A DNA stretch of 64,000 nt from Fabrea salina (taxonomy: Eukaryota > Ciliophora > Heterotrichea > Heterotrichida > Fabreidae), in contig JALIHJ010000001.1 in assembly GCA_022984795.1 (NCBI GenBank), positions 310,001 through 374,000 of the forward strand, in the 5' to 3' direction. This document shows positions 34,952 to 44,121 of the stretch, piece by piece; the stretch's first letter is position 1; every line of letters begins with the position of its first letter. The notes below the pieces were generated by a model that saw only the letters and a program-made list of their open reading frames with translations, searched no databases and had not been told where the DNA came from. The translations under genes and the position numbers were made by a program.

Positions 34952-36718
34952 ATGGAAGGGTGCAGTGTGTGCAAGCAAGTTACAAGCAACAGATTCACCT
35001 TGAGTTGCTGCAATTCTTCTGTGTGCATTTCGCACATAGACTCTAGTTGCCCTGTGTGTGGAACTCCTATCTCCTCATCTAGTTTAGTTCCTGACTTAAA
35101 GCAGTCCCTCTCCATTACTTGTGAACGTTGCGAGTTTGCTTCAGCTAAACTCATGTGCTCAGTTTGCCAAACTAACCTTTGCAATGAATGCTCTTCACAA
35201 GTCCACAACATGGGAGCTTATGCAAAACACCCAGTTTGCTCTTTAGCAGAAAAGTGCCCAAAACACCAACTGCCCTTGGAACTTTTCTGCAGTGAAGACT
35301 GGGAAGGAATTTGTGAGGAGTGTGCAAACGAGCACCAGGAACACCCACTGATAGAGCTGGAAGAAGCTATGGCGGAAGTGGTCTTTGAACTCAAAGAACA
35401 AATCAGAAGGGTGAGGGGAGAACTAGCAGTGGGGGAAAGGCAACTCCAAGAAATCGTGAACCAAGAAGAACAACTCCAAAGAGAGGCAGAAGAAAGCATG
35501 GTCCAAGTAAGGCAGGTGTTCCAGCAAGTCAGAGACCTTATATTCCAGAAAGAACAACAGTCCCTAGACGCAATCAGAAACCTACGAGAAAAAAGAATGT
35601 ACCTCGTCAAGATCCAAAAGGACCAGTGCCAAACCGGAATATCCAACATGAAGTCTCTTGTGGAGTTGACTAACAAAGCCATGGAACTCCCTGCCCACGC
35701 TCTGCTTAAAAACATCAACTTCTTGTCCAACAAACTAGAAAAGGTCCAGTTCAACGTTTTCAGTGACTCTATCGAAAGAGAGTTCTACGTGCCTTCTGTA
35801 AACGAAATACTAAGAGATCTTGTTCCTGGAGAAAGAAGCTCTTTTTTTTCAGAAAGGCCTTCAATGATTGAAACCCCCATGAGTTCTAACACTCCTAGAG
35901 CCCTCAACACTCCAAGGGACTCAACTGCTTCTAGGAACTCAACCACTCCTCGGAACTCCAACACTCCCAGAAGTGAACAAAGTTCAGTGCCTAAGTTCAC
36001 TTCGAAACAAAAGTCCCACAACTCAATTAAACTTTCCTGGACTGCCACGGGAATCAATTCTTCTTACGTGCTGGAATACGGAGTAGGAGCTAAAATCCAA
36101 GGAGTGGAGCAGTTCAGGGAAGTTTACCGCGGAAAAGCACTCCACTGCATAATTACAGACTTACTTCCCAAAACAGCTTACCGGTTCCGAGTGCGGGAAA
36201 TGGACGAAGAGTCAGGGACACTTGGGAACTGGAGCGAAGTTGCCTCAGTAGTGACTTACGAAGAACAGAACATTGACGAAAAGACCTGTCTCAACAAAGC
36301 CAATGTCATCAAACGGGCCAAAGAAAAGTGGATCCACTTCGAAAAAGCCGGGATCGTTCTGGGCAAGAACCCTTGGAGTTTCGGGAAGTCTGCTTGGGAA
36401 GTGAAGATTGTGTGCACGAGTTTGTTCACTACAGAAGAAATCTCTGGGGGACTCAAAGTAGGAATTAGTTGCCCGAGGAGCAAACAAATAATTGGAACTG
36501 TTTATAACTACGCTAGGCTAAGGGGCAGTGTAAGGATTTTAGTGTCTCTCGACATGGAACAAAAAACCTTGAAGTGCAAGAGAGACGACACTGACACTCC
36601 AGAAGTTTTCTCGCTGAACGAAAACAGCGTGTACCCTGCCTTGCAGCACAAACACCCCCGGAACGTCAAAATCCACGTAAAGGTTTTGGTTAAGTTTGAT
36701 GCCGAAGTAGACTTTTAA
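34952..36718 (+). CDS. TRIM protein: RING, B-boxes, coiled coil, FN3, SPRY
   Basis: 588 residues. A divergent RING (CSVCKQ ... CISHIDSSCPVCG, residues 4-36) is followed by B-box 1 (CERCEFASAKLMCSVCQTNLC), then B-box 2 (CPKHQLPLELFCSEDWEG to HQEH). A long coiled coil fills about 130-260. A linker with TPR/TPRDS/TPRNS repeats follows (about 308-345). FN3 (about 350-430) and a C-terminal SPRY-like domain (WIHFEKAGIVLGKNPWSFGKSAWEVKI) complete the MID1/TRIM9-type order. Such proteins are ubiquitin ligases, often on microtubules. The linker looks like a multi-site proline-directed phosphorylation target. Confidence 0.85.
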   Translation: MEGCSVCKQVTSNRFTLSCCNSSVCISHIDSSCPVCGTPISSSSLVPDLKQSLSITCERCEFASAKLMCSVCQTNLCNECSSQVHNMGAYAKHPVCSLAEKCPKHQLPLELFCSEDWEGICEECANEHQEHPLIELEEAMAEVVFELKEQIRRVRGELAVGERQLQEIVNQEEQLQREAEESMVQVRQVFQQVRDLIFQKEQQSLDAIRNLREKRMYLVKIQKDQCQTGISNMKSLVELTNKAMELPAHALLKNINFLSNKLEKVQFNVFSDSIEREFYVPSVNEILRDLVPGERSSFFSERPSMIETPMSSNTPRALNTPRDSTASRNSTTPRNSNTPRSEQSSVPKFTSKQKSHNSIKLSWTATGINSSYVLEYGVGAKIQGVEQFREVYRGKALHCIITDLLPKTAYRFRVREMDEESGTLGNWSEVASVVTYEEQNIDEKTCLNKANVIKRAKEKWIHFEKAGIVLGKNPWSFGKSAWEVKIVCTSLFTTEEISGGLKVGISCPRSKQIIGTVYNYARLRGSVRILVSLDMEQKTLKCKRDDTDTPEVFSLNENSVYPALQHKHPRNVKIHVKVLVKFDAEVDF

Positions 36719-36739
36719 CATATTTAAATAATCACTTAG

Positions 36740-39700
36740 TTACTTTCTTGGAGCGAAAAAGTTAGAAGTGAACCCACTGGAAGAAGTTTGTCCAGAATTG
36801 AACATACTGCTGTTTTGGATGTTGGGGAGGTTCGGCTTAGCAAACGAAGACGACTGTCCAAAACCCGAAGCAGCACCCCCTCCAGCCATTGAAGACAAAG
36901 AAGCCCCTCCAGGGAATGAATTTCCCCCCTGAGTAGCTAAGCTTTGCAAAGAAACTGACTGCTGAGTTGCACTTCCAAAAAAGCTTCCCTGCAAACCACT
37001 GAAAGGCGAGGGCTGAGCTGTTTGTGGTTTAGGCTGTGAAGTTCCTAGGCTGAAAGAAGTGGAAACTGGAGGATTCGAAGTAATGGGCTGAAATGCTAAA
37101 GACTGGAAAGAAGTGGTTGATTGGAAAGGATTGGACTGCGAAGAAGCTGTAGAGGTGGCTGCTTGGAAAGGATTGGATTGAGAAGGAGCTTGGAAGAAAG
37201 TAGACTGAGGAGGAGCTGCAGAGGTTGAAGTAGCCGTCATTGGCTTAGGCTGGAAAGGAGTAGATTGTAAAGGAGCTGTTGCGGGCTGAGAAGAAGGCGC
37301 AGAAGTTGTCATTGGCTTGGATTGCGAAGGAGCTTGGAAGAAAGTAGACTGAGGAGGAGCTGCAGAAGTTGAAGTAGCCGTCATTGGCTTGGGCTGGAAA
37401 GGGGCTTGAAAAGGAGTAGATTGTGAAGGAGTTGTTGTAGGCTGAGAAGGTGCAGAAGTTGTAATTGGCTTGGGCTGAAAAGAAGGTCCGGTGGCTGTTT
37501 GGAAAGGAGTTGATGATACCTGAAACGGACTAGCAGAAGCATTTGATGACTGCTGCGGTTTAGAAGTTGAACTTTGTGTAAAAAAGGAAGCTTTTGGAGC
37601 AGGTTCAGGCTGCTTAGGGGGTTTATCTTGTCCTAAGGACGTTGAGTTTTGGGTCTTAAGATCAGAAAAAGATATTTGTTTCTTGGAACTACTGGAGGAC
37701 TGCTGTTTTGAAGAAGGTTGGAAGTCAGGTTTAGAGTCAATTTTAGAAATATCAACTTGGCTGCTCTGCTTAATAGTTTGGGCTGGAGTTTGTTTTTGAG
37801 AAGACTTAGCTGCACTAAGGATGTTTTGGGTCTTGCACACAAAGGCTCCTTTAAAGATTTGTTCAATGTCACTAGGGTCTGAGTACTCGTCAAATTCATT
37901 GTAAGTGCACTCCAGGTCTTCTATTTCGTCAAAAGCAAACCTTTTTTCCTGCGAAGGTCTTAGTTTCTTGCCTAAGGAGTTGGCTTTGACGTTTAAGTTT
38001 TCGATGCTTGAAGTTAGTTTTTCAAGTCGACTCCAAACATACTCAGTTAGTTTTTTGGTTTGTACAGCCACAGGAGCCTGTTGGGTTTTTTTGTGGAGGC
38101 TTCTAGTGACCCGGAAGTAACCCGTAGTCACATTTTCGCTAGAACTGATGTTTAGTTGTTCTTTGGTTTTTTTGTTCATGCTGATCATCTTCTCAAGGGC
38201 CCCTAAGTAGTACTGAAGGGATTTCAAACGGGTTTCAGCTTGTTTTTCAGCCCTTTTCAGACTAGGATCTAGGGCTTTTTCGGGGTTCTCTTCACTCTTC
38301 AGAGATTCACAAAGTTGTTTGTTGAGGTAGTGCTCGTCAGAAACCCTTTGCATGCTTTTAACTAAGTCAACAAGTGACTCTTTGGGGTGTTTGTAGTCTA
38401 CTTGGAGGTCCTTTACTTCCTCAAAAAGGTCTTTGTACTGTCCAGTGCTTGTTAAAGCATCTTCTAGTTCTTCTAAAGAAGACTTTAAGTCCTGGAGCAA
38501 CTCATTAGCAAAGTTATCTATCTCTTGGAACTTGCTTGAAGTGGGCGACAGTTGTTTGTCAAGCAACTGGGAAAACTTAGGCGGGTTGAAAGATTGCTTG
38601 GACTCAGAGGCTTTTTGAGCAGGTTTAGGGCCTCCGAGGTTAAAGTTGAATGTTGAATTTTTAGGACCTAAGTTCAACCCTAGTAAACCAGTGGTGCTTT
38701 GCTGGACTGAGTCTTCTTGAACATCTTTAATTGTGCCTTCTCTCGAAATCAAGTTGTCTTTGGAGTAATCACTCCTTAAGTCTATGAAGTAACACAAGTA
38801 AAGCTTGCCGTTTGAACCTATAAAAACCACAATTGGGGGAGGTGGAATTTGGTACTCTGTGTCTACAGCTGTGTGGGTGTAAGTGGGCGAAGAAGGAGTG
38901 TAACTAGTGATAACTCCCATTCCCCGAATAAGGTGCTGGAAGTCCTGGTTTTCCCACTCTGCCTTGGCTTTGTCTTCAGGATTCTCATCCCAGTAAAAAA
39001 GTTTGTCTCTGTAAATCACGTCTACTGAGTAAGACACTGAAGAAGATACTAGAAAGGTGTCTCTGGATTGGAAGTAGTGGATGTACCCCTCCACTGGCAA
39101 ATTTTTAGGGTTTGAAGCAGACGGCGGAGGACTCAAAGGCATTAAGTCGGGATCTCCAAGGCTTCTGACTTCTGAAAGGTCTTGAGTGCTGAACACTTTG
39201 AATTCTAGGTCTTGGGTCCCTACTCCGTATGCAACTATTCCAATAGAGCACACTTGCATACTGAAAGGAAGAAAGTTTTCCATGGGGGATTGCTGACTGA
39301 TTCTTTGAGTTGCTAAGTCTAAAATAACCAAGTTCCCAGACTGTCCTGCAACACACTCAGAGGAACTCTTGAAAGCAAAAGCAACAATGTTGGTGAAGTT
39401 AACTGGGAGTTTGTTTTTGTCTTCGTAGAAGTGCAAAGTTTGGCTTTGGAAAAGCACTCCTAGTTTCTTGGACTTCCACTCTAAGTGCTTGACTTTGTCA
39501 GTAAGATTCACTTCCCAAAGGGGTGACTGAGTGTTTTTGGGGGAGTGAACAGCTAAACTACTTGGAGTAGCTACTGCAACAGAGGATCCTGATTCGTTGA
39601 TTGCAATATGTGTGACTGGTTCTGTTTTTTGGATGACACTTGAAGGAAGCTTTCCTTGTAAAAGGTCTTGGATTTGGTCACTTGGACATACCACTACTTG

Positions 39701-39838
39701 ATTGTCTTTAGCTATGCACAAAAATCCAAACCGGTTGCACACAGAAACCAGTTGGGTTGAGTAAGTGTCGATGGACTGACTGCAGAAGTCTACTTTGTCT
39801 TTGATTTTCATAAAACACCACTCGTCGTTTTCATCCAT
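36740..39838 (-). CDS. Nup214/Nup159-like nucleoporin
   Basis: 1032 residues from ATG 39838 (MDENDEWCF). The upper frame begins with TTG. The first ~350 residues form a beta-propeller typical of Nup214/Nup159 (EPVTHIAINESGSSVAVATPSSLAVHSP). A helical stretch follows. The second half is Ser/Pro/Gln/Thr-rich with many PFQ, FFQ and AFQ motifs and only a few FG (GFGQSSSF, SFFGSAT). The family sits on the cytoplasmic pore face and docks the RNA helicase Dbp5 for mRNA export. Its partner-class NUP42 lies at 62337. The stop of the upstream gene is 7 bp before the ATG. Confidence 0.85.
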   Translation of the reverse strand: MDENDEWCFMKIKDKVDFCSQSIDTYSTQLVSVCNRFGFLCIAKDNQVVVCPSDQIQDLLQGKLPSSVIQKTEPVTHIAINESGSSVAVATPSSLAVHSPKNTQSPLWEVNLTDKVKHLEWKSKKLGVLFQSQTLHFYEDKNKLPVNFTNIVAFAFKSSSECVAGQSGNLVILDLATQRISQQSPMENFLPFSMQVCSIGIVAYGVGTQDLEFKVFSTQDLSEVRSLGDPDLMPLSPPPSASNPKNLPVEGYIHYFQSRDTFLVSSSVSYSVDVIYRDKLFYWDENPEDKAKAEWENQDFQHLIRGMGVITSYTPSSPTYTHTAVDTEYQIPPPPIVVFIGSNGKLYLCYFIDLRSDYSKDNLISREGTIKDVQEDSVQQSTTGLLGLNLGPKNSTFNFNLGGPKPAQKASESKQSFNPPKFSQLLDKQLSPTSSKFQEIDNFANELLQDLKSSLEELEDALTSTGQYKDLFEEVKDLQVDYKHPKESLVDLVKSMQRVSDEHYLNKQLCESLKSEENPEKALDPSLKRAEKQAETRLKSLQYYLGALEKMISMNKKTKEQLNISSSENVTTGYFRVTRSLHKKTQQAPVAVQTKKLTEYVWSRLEKLTSSIENLNVKANSLGKKLRPSQEKRFAFDEIEDLECTYNEFDEYSDPSDIEQIFKGAFVCKTQNILSAAKSSQKQTPAQTIKQSSQVDISKIDSKPDFQPSSKQQSSSSSKKQISFSDLKTQNSTSLGQDKPPKQPEPAPKASFFTQSSTSKPQQSSNASASPFQVSSTPFQTATGPSFQPKPITTSAPSQPTTTPSQSTPFQAPFQPKPMTATSTSAAPPQSTFFQAPSQSKPMTTSAPSSQPATAPLQSTPFQPKPMTATSTSAAPPQSTFFQAPSQSNPFQAATSTASSQSNPFQSTTSFQSLAFQPITSNPPVSTSFSLGTSQPKPQTAQPSPFSGLQGSFFGSATQQSVSLQSLATQGGNSFPGGASLSSMAGGGAASGFGQSSSFAKPNLPNIQNSSMFNSGQTSSSGFTSNFFAPRK
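37175..37420 (-). repeat. Internal direct repeat in Nup214-like gene
   Basis: About 85 bp recurs with a shift of 143 bp (for example ggagcttggaagaaagtag near 37186 and 37329), coding copies of TAT STSAAPPQSTFFQAPSQS. It lies in the FQ-repeat region and is imperfect. Confidence 0.65.
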
Positions 39839-39845
39839 TTTATTA

Positions 39846-40949
39846 TTACACTTGCAAATCTTTTTCAAGTCTTGAGTTACTTCTAGTTGAAGATACGGAT
39901 TTCTTAGCTAGGCATTTTCGAGTTCTTAAGTTGTTAAGTTTAGTTTTGGGCGGCAAGTGGGGCTTAGGACGAGTTTTGTGAATGGGCTGTGAGTTGGACC
40001 TTTTGTGTGTATCTTTTAATGTAGAGGGTTTGTTGGGAACAGACCAGCAACGTTTTTTGTTGTTGGGTAGCTTTTTAGGAAGGCTCTGGAGTAAGTTAAA
40101 GCTAATGTCCATTACAGATAAGTCCAGTTTGGGAAAGTTTTCCTTGTCTCTTTGGTCAGCTTTGAAGGAAGCCCATTGGTTGGGACTTTGACCTAAAAAA
40201 GTAACTTGGTTTGAAGGGTTTACAAAACTCTGAGGAATGAAACTTAGTTCGCAAGGGGCAACTACTGCAGGAAGGGGATCTAGGTACTTAGTTCCCAAAC
40301 AACTCCTGTCTGTGTAGTTGGTTTCAACAGAGTCTTTTGCAGCCACTTTAACTGAATAGAAATAATTGATTCTAAATACTATACAAGTTGAAACAAACAC
40401 TCCCTTCAAGGGAAAGTCCAAAAGCAAACTCATTCCCCACTGGCACACATAAACCTTGATTTCATAAGTTTCAAAGTCAAGGAAGAACCTTAAGGAGAAA
40501 AACTCAACCAGTGAAACTAGGAACACAAAACACCCCAGAGTTACTCCTAAACTGTTAGTAGAAGTTCTATGCAGTTTAGTAAGTTGCAGAGTAGCAAGAA
40601 CACAGACACAACCTGAACACAAACTGCAGTAAGTTGCTAAGGCCCAATTTACTTCTTGTGTTTCAGCAACGTAGCAACCAATAGCGGTTAGCCACATTCC
40701 AAGTTTTATTTGGAATGCCAACAAAAAACCCTGTGAAACACAGGGTATCTCTATTTTAGGGTTTTTCAGGAAAGGGAGTCCCAGCAATGGCACAAACCTT
40801 TTAATGAGCACCTTGAAGGGTGTTGTTTTAGAAAGTTCAGTTCTTTGTTTAGTAAGTTTGATGGTCTTCACAGAGTGTTTTAAAAGCAACAAAGCTAAAC
40901 AAAACAAAAGTAACTCCAAAAAGAGCACGGCAACTCTCCATGCAGACAT
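39846..40949 (-). CDS. Multi-TM protein of unknown function, 367 aa
   Basis: An N-terminal TM (MSAWRVAVLFLELLLFCLALLLL) is followed by four or five further hydrophobic segments up to about residue 200 (LLAFQIKLGMWLTAIGCYVA, LGCFVFLVSLVEFFSLRFF). A long basic, Ser/Asn/Lys-rich cytosolic-type tail ends it (KTRPKPHLPPKTKLNNLRTRKC). I recognise no family. It is divergent by 16 bp from the BIR gene. Confidence 0.6.
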   Translation of the reverse strand: MSAWRVAVLFLELLLFCLALLLLKHSVKTIKLTKQRTELSKTTPFKVLIKRFVPLLGLPFLKNPKIEIPCVSQGFLLAFQIKLGMWLTAIGCYVAETQEVNWALATYCSLCSGCVCVLATLQLTKLHRTSTNSLGVTLGCFVFLVSLVEFFSLRFFLDFETYEIKVYVCQWGMSLLLDFPLKGVFVSTCIVFRINYFYSVKVAAKDSVETNYTDRSCLGTKYLDPLPAVVAPCELSFIPQSFVNPSNQVTFLGQSPNQWASFKADQRDKENFPKLDLSVMDISFNLLQSLPKKLPNNKKRCWSVPNKPSTLKDTHKRSNSQPIHKTRPKPHLPPKTKLNNLRTRKCLAKKSVSSTRSNSRLEKDLQV

Positions 40950-40965
40950 TTAAATTTGTTTAGAA

Positions 40966-41454
40966 ATGAACATAGCCCACCCCGAAATGAACTCTGAAGA
41001 AAAAAGGTTCAAAAGCTTCAACAAGGAAGACTGGCCCCACAAAAGAACTGGAATGCTCCACCCTCGCAAACTAGCAGAAGCAGGGTTCTTCTTCGAAAAA
41101 GCCCAAGACGGACCTGATCGATGTGTGTGTTTTTCGTGCGGTTTGAGTTTAGTGAACTGGGAAGCCAACGACAACCCTTTTCTGGACCACTTGAAGCACC
41201 TTGAGTCCTCTGATGCAGTGGAGTCCAAACAATGCACTTACATGGAACTGCTTAAACAACACAACCCCTCAATCCTAGGTTTGGACGACTGCCAGAAAAT
41301 GAGTGTGAACATGGACGGACTTCCAGAAGTAGACGACGAAATCGAGCCTGAAGAGTCTCTGTCCGTAAAGGAGTACTACAACCAGCGAAAAGACTTTATG
41401 AAGTGCATTTTGTTGTCAACTCTAGTGAACCAGGACCTTAATTTAAACAATTAA
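40966..41454 (+). CDS. BIR-domain protein, survivin-like
   Basis: 162 residues with one BIR. RFKSFNKEDWPHKR, then LAEAGFFFEKAQDGPDRCVCFSCGLSLVNWEANDNPFLDH gives C-x2-C-x16-H, the standard spacing. The last zinc ligand Cys comes 14 residues after His instead of the usual 6-8. An acidic helical tail follows, as in survivin. Survivin acts in the chromosomal passenger complex; single-BIR proteins in protists are usually of this type, though this is inference. No RING is present. Its 3' end overlaps the convergent SH3 gene by 12 bp. Confidence 0.82.
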   Translation: MNIAHPEMNSEEKRFKSFNKEDWPHKRTGMLHPRKLAEAGFFFEKAQDGPDRCVCFSCGLSLVNWEANDNPFLDHLKHLESSDAVESKQCTYMELLKQHNPSILGLDDCQKMSVNMDGLPEVDDEIEPEESLSVKEYYNQRKDFMKCILLSTLVNQDLNLNN

Positions 41455-42273
41455 CTGCACAAAGTTGTAGGGGAAGTTCCCTACTTTGCCTCCAGTTTTC
41501 CCCAACCACCAACCACTGCTGTCTTTCTGAATCACTTCAATTAAGTCCCCTTGTTTGAACTGCAGGTCCCCTTCAACTTCACCTTCAAAGTTAAAGATTG
41601 CAAGGGCTTTTTGTTTTTTAGGTTGTTTTTTGGAAGAGTTGAGTCTGTGGAGTTCTTCAACTTTGTCACACATTTCTTCAATTTCAGTGATGGAAATTAG
41701 GGAGTCAGTTTCTTGTTCTAGTTTTTGCCTGCACTCGGAAACGTCGACTCCGAGTTGAGTTGCTTGTTGGAGTTTCTGTGAAATTGCTTGTTTGACTTCA
41801 GAACTGCTTTTCTGGGTGCCTTCAGAAACCAAGTCAACTAAGTAAGCACTTAAGTCTTGTATTAGTTTTTGATGGTTTTCTTTGTCCTGACTGGCTTGTT
41901 TGGTTTTTTTTTCGAATTGCTTGTTTTGGGAATTAAGTTCTTTGTTACGAAGCATAAGTTCGTTAATGATTTTGTGTTGCTTGTCTAACTCAAGTTTGAG
42001 TTTAGTTAGTTCAGCTCTTTCTTTGGTGGGGGTTCTGTTCAAGTCAGGTTTGTTTTCTGAGTTCCTAAAAGAACGAGGTCTTGACTTAAGGGGACTCCTA
42101 ACTACTTCTTGCTTGTTGGGTGAACGACTGCGGACGTTCGAAGTTGACCTGTTGTGGAGTGGAGTTGGTCTTCGGTTTTCTTTAGGTTTATTTGCACTTA
42201 GAATAGAACTGAAAGTTCCTCTAGTTATTTTCTGTCTGTTGGGAGAAGAAGTGTGGGTGCGGTCCGTTTGCAT
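41443..42273 (-). CDS. Coiled-coil SH3 protein
   Basis: 276 residues. The N-terminal ~85 are basic, Ser/Pro/Arg-rich and disordered (SRSPNKQEVVRSP). A coiled coil covers about 88-140 and a second helical block about 150-215. A C-terminal SH3 follows: ALAIFNFEGEVEGDLQFKQGD, then GWWLGKTGGKVGNFPYNFVQLI, with ALYDY-, WW- and PxNxV-type motifs. It is probably a cytoskeletal or endocytic adaptor. I cannot name an orthologue. Confidence 0.82.
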   Translation of the reverse strand: MQTDRTHTSSPNRQKITRGTFSSILSANKPKENRRPTPLHNRSTSNVRSRSPNKQEVVRSPLKSRPRSFRNSENKPDLNRTPTKERAELTKLKLELDKQHKIINELMLRNKELNSQNKQFEKKTKQASQDKENHQKLIQDLSAYLVDLVSEGTQKSSSEVKQAISQKLQQATQLGVDVSECRQKLEQETDSLISITEIEEMCDKVEELHRLNSSKKQPKKQKALAIFNFEGEVEGDLQFKQGDLIEVIQKDSSGWWLGKTGGKVGNFPYNFVQLIV

Positions 42274-42329
42274 ATTTAAATTTCAGTTAAAGCAGCTGGA
42301 GTTCTACTTTTGATCTGACGAGTAAATAA

Positions 42330-43037
42330 ATGGCGAACTACCAGTCCCAATTCTCCCTGACGACTTTTTCTTCCCAGGGCAAACTCCACCAGATCGAATA
42401 CGCACTCACAGCAGTTGAAAAAGGAGACACCTGCTTAGGAATCAAGGCAGCAAACGGAGTAGTACTTGCCACTGAGAAAAAGCTGCCTTCCATTCTGGTA
42501 GACGAAACTAGCTTCAACAAGTGCGCTCCAGTCACAGACCACATCGGAGTGAGTTACGCTGGAATGAATGCAGACTTCCGCATTCTGCTCCAAAAAGCCA
42601 GGAAGTACGCCATAAACTACAAAGCTACTTACCACGACTCTATTCCAGCTAGTATTCTTTGTCAGGAAATTTCAACACTTGTCCAAGAGTACACCCAGTC
42701 CGGAGGCGTGCGTCCTTTTGGAGTGTCTTTGTTGATGGCAGGTTTCGATCACGAAGGCCCCCACCTGTACCAAGTAGACCCTTCTGGGTCCTACTTCAGT
42801 TGGAAGGCAGCAGCTATTGGCAGAAACATGGTCAACGCCAGCAGTTTCTTGGAAAAAAGGTACTCAGAAGAGTCTGAACTCGAAGACGCCATCCATACAG
42901 CTCTGCTGACCCTTAAAGAAGGCTTTGAGGGCGAAATGAACGAAAACAACATTGAAATAGCTACTGTGGGCAGTGACGGAGTGTTTAGGGTTTTGGCACC
43001 CTTTGAAATTAGAGACTACCTTAGTGAGGTGCAGTAA
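42330..43037 (+). CDS. PSMA2: 20S proteasome subunit alpha-2
   Basis: 235 residues. The N-terminal alpha signature FSSQGKLHQIEYALTAVEKGDTCLGIKAANGVVLATEKK matches PSMA2. GGVRPFGVSLLMAGFDHEGPHLYQVDPSGSYF follows. Structural, non-catalytic alpha-ring subunit that gates the 20S core. Length is typical (234 in human). Divergent by 56 bp from the SH3 gene. Confidence 0.97.
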   Translation: MANYQSQFSLTTFSSQGKLHQIEYALTAVEKGDTCLGIKAANGVVLATEKKLPSILVDETSFNKCAPVTDHIGVSYAGMNADFRILLQKARKYAINYKATYHDSIPASILCQEISTLVQEYTQSGGVRPFGVSLLMAGFDHEGPHLYQVDPSGSYFSWKAAAIGRNMVNASSFLEKRYSEESELEDAIHTALLTLKEGFEGEMNENNIEIATVGSDGVFRVLAPFEIRDYLSEVQ

Positions 43038-43067
43038 CTAATAGGATTGTGGTTAATTAGGTTTAAT

Positions 43068-43676
43068 TTAGGTGCTCTGGAATCGGCTGGGTGTGAACAA
43101 GTTGGACCCGTGGGGAGTAAAGGGTCTTTTGAAGGTTTTAAAGTCACTGAACTCAGAAAACATCTGGAAGTTGGACTCAGAGAACTTGTGGTTGCTGGGG
43201 GGGTCGAACCTTGGAGAGCTTTTTCTTTCCAACTGGAGGTTCTTTTGTTGGAGTTCTTCGCACTTTTTAGAAAGCGTTTTGTACTGGTTCCGGAGTTCGT
43301 TGTAGCCTTGTTGGGCCATAGCTAGGGTTTGTTCGGCCTGCATCATTTTGTCTTTGAAGAACTTTTCTTTGGCGTACTCGTTGGACTTGGCTATTTGGCT
43401 TTCAAGTGCTTTTTGGGACTGCCAAAACTCCAGGGCGTTGCCAGCAGCCTCCAAAATCTCGGAGGGACTGAAACCGACTAGAATTAGGCGTTTGCGTTCG
43501 TTAATGTACTTTTTGGAAAAGTTAGCTGGCAGCACTGAAACTTTGCGGTTGCAAAGAGGACAACTAGAGTTCACGTAGTGCTGGGCACAAAAAGCATGTC
43601 CACAAGATAGCAGCGAAACTCCTTGTCCTAAGTCGTTTCCACAAGTAGGCGCGTTGCATTTAAGTGAGTTAGACAT
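43068..43676 (-). CDS. HEI10/CCNB1IP1-like RING E3 ligase
   Basis: 202 residues. The N-terminal RING-like motif (LKCNAPTCGNDLGQG, LLSCGHAFCAQH, CPLCNRKV) is followed by ILVGFSPSEILEAAGNALEFWQSQK, which matches HEI10 (AGLRPEIVLDISSRALAFWTYQ). A coiled coil (about 100-160) and a Ser/Phe-rich tail follow. HEI10/Zip3-family ligases mark and stabilise meiotic crossover sites. In a ciliate this would act in the micronucleus during conjugation. Divergent by 18 bp. Confidence 0.82.
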   Translation of the reverse strand: MSNSLKCNAPTCGNDLGQGVSLLSCGHAFCAQHYVNSSCPLCNRKVSVLPANFSKKYINERKRLILVGFSPSEILEAAGNALEFWQSQKALESQIAKSNEYAKEKFFKDKMMQAEQTLAMAQQGYNELRNQYKTLSKKCEELQQKNLQLERKSSPRFDPPSNHKFSESNFQMFSEFSDFKTFKRPFTPHGSNLFTPSRFQST

Positions 43677-43694
43677 CTAGGGGAATTATAGTAA

Positions 43695-44108
43695 ATGGAA
43701 ACAGAAAGGTTGCAGAGGGCCCTTGAAAACAGGGAAAACCAACTCAAAGAGATGGCAGGTCAGCTTTCTGCTCATTTAAGAACCATTGACGAACTAAAGC
43801 ACCACATCAAAACTTTAGAAGGCGAAAAAGCTGACCTCAACAAAAAACTCCAAAAAAAGAACGAAATGCTTCGTCAAGAACTAAAAGACAAAGAAATGCT
43901 AGTTGACCGAGTGCAGGAGCTAGAAAGGAACCTCCCTTCTAGCAGCCAAAGCTGGCTTTCTAGGTTCAAAGGGTTCTTAGCCAAAAAAACTCCTCCACCT
44001 CAAGAACAAGTTCCTGAAGAAGAACCCTCTGCAATAGTTTCTAACGAAGTGGACATCACTGCTGAACTCGAGAAGCTCGGAGTCACTGACTTAGTAAAAA
44101 AGTATTAA
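43695..44108 (+). CDS. Coiled-coil protein of unknown function, 137 aa
   Basis: METERLQRALENRENQ starts a coiled coil to about residue 78. A linker SQSWLSRFKGFLAKKTPPPQEQVPEEE follows, then a short C-terminal helix (DITAELEKLGVTDLVKKY). The WLSRFKGFL stretch is amphipathic and could bind membranes. I recognise no family. Confidence 0.6.
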   Translation: METERLQRALENRENQLKEMAGQLSAHLRTIDELKHHIKTLEGEKADLNKKLQKKNEMLRQELKDKEMLVDRVQELERNLPSSSQSWLSRFKGFLAKKTPPPQEQVPEEEPSAIVSNEVDITAELEKLGVTDLVKKY

Positions 44109-44121
44109 TGTTAAAGCATAA

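Noticed and set aside
34927-35211. Minus-strand frame opposite the TRIM RING and B-boxes
   Set aside because: Composition mirrors the Cys-rich plus strand and shows no domain.
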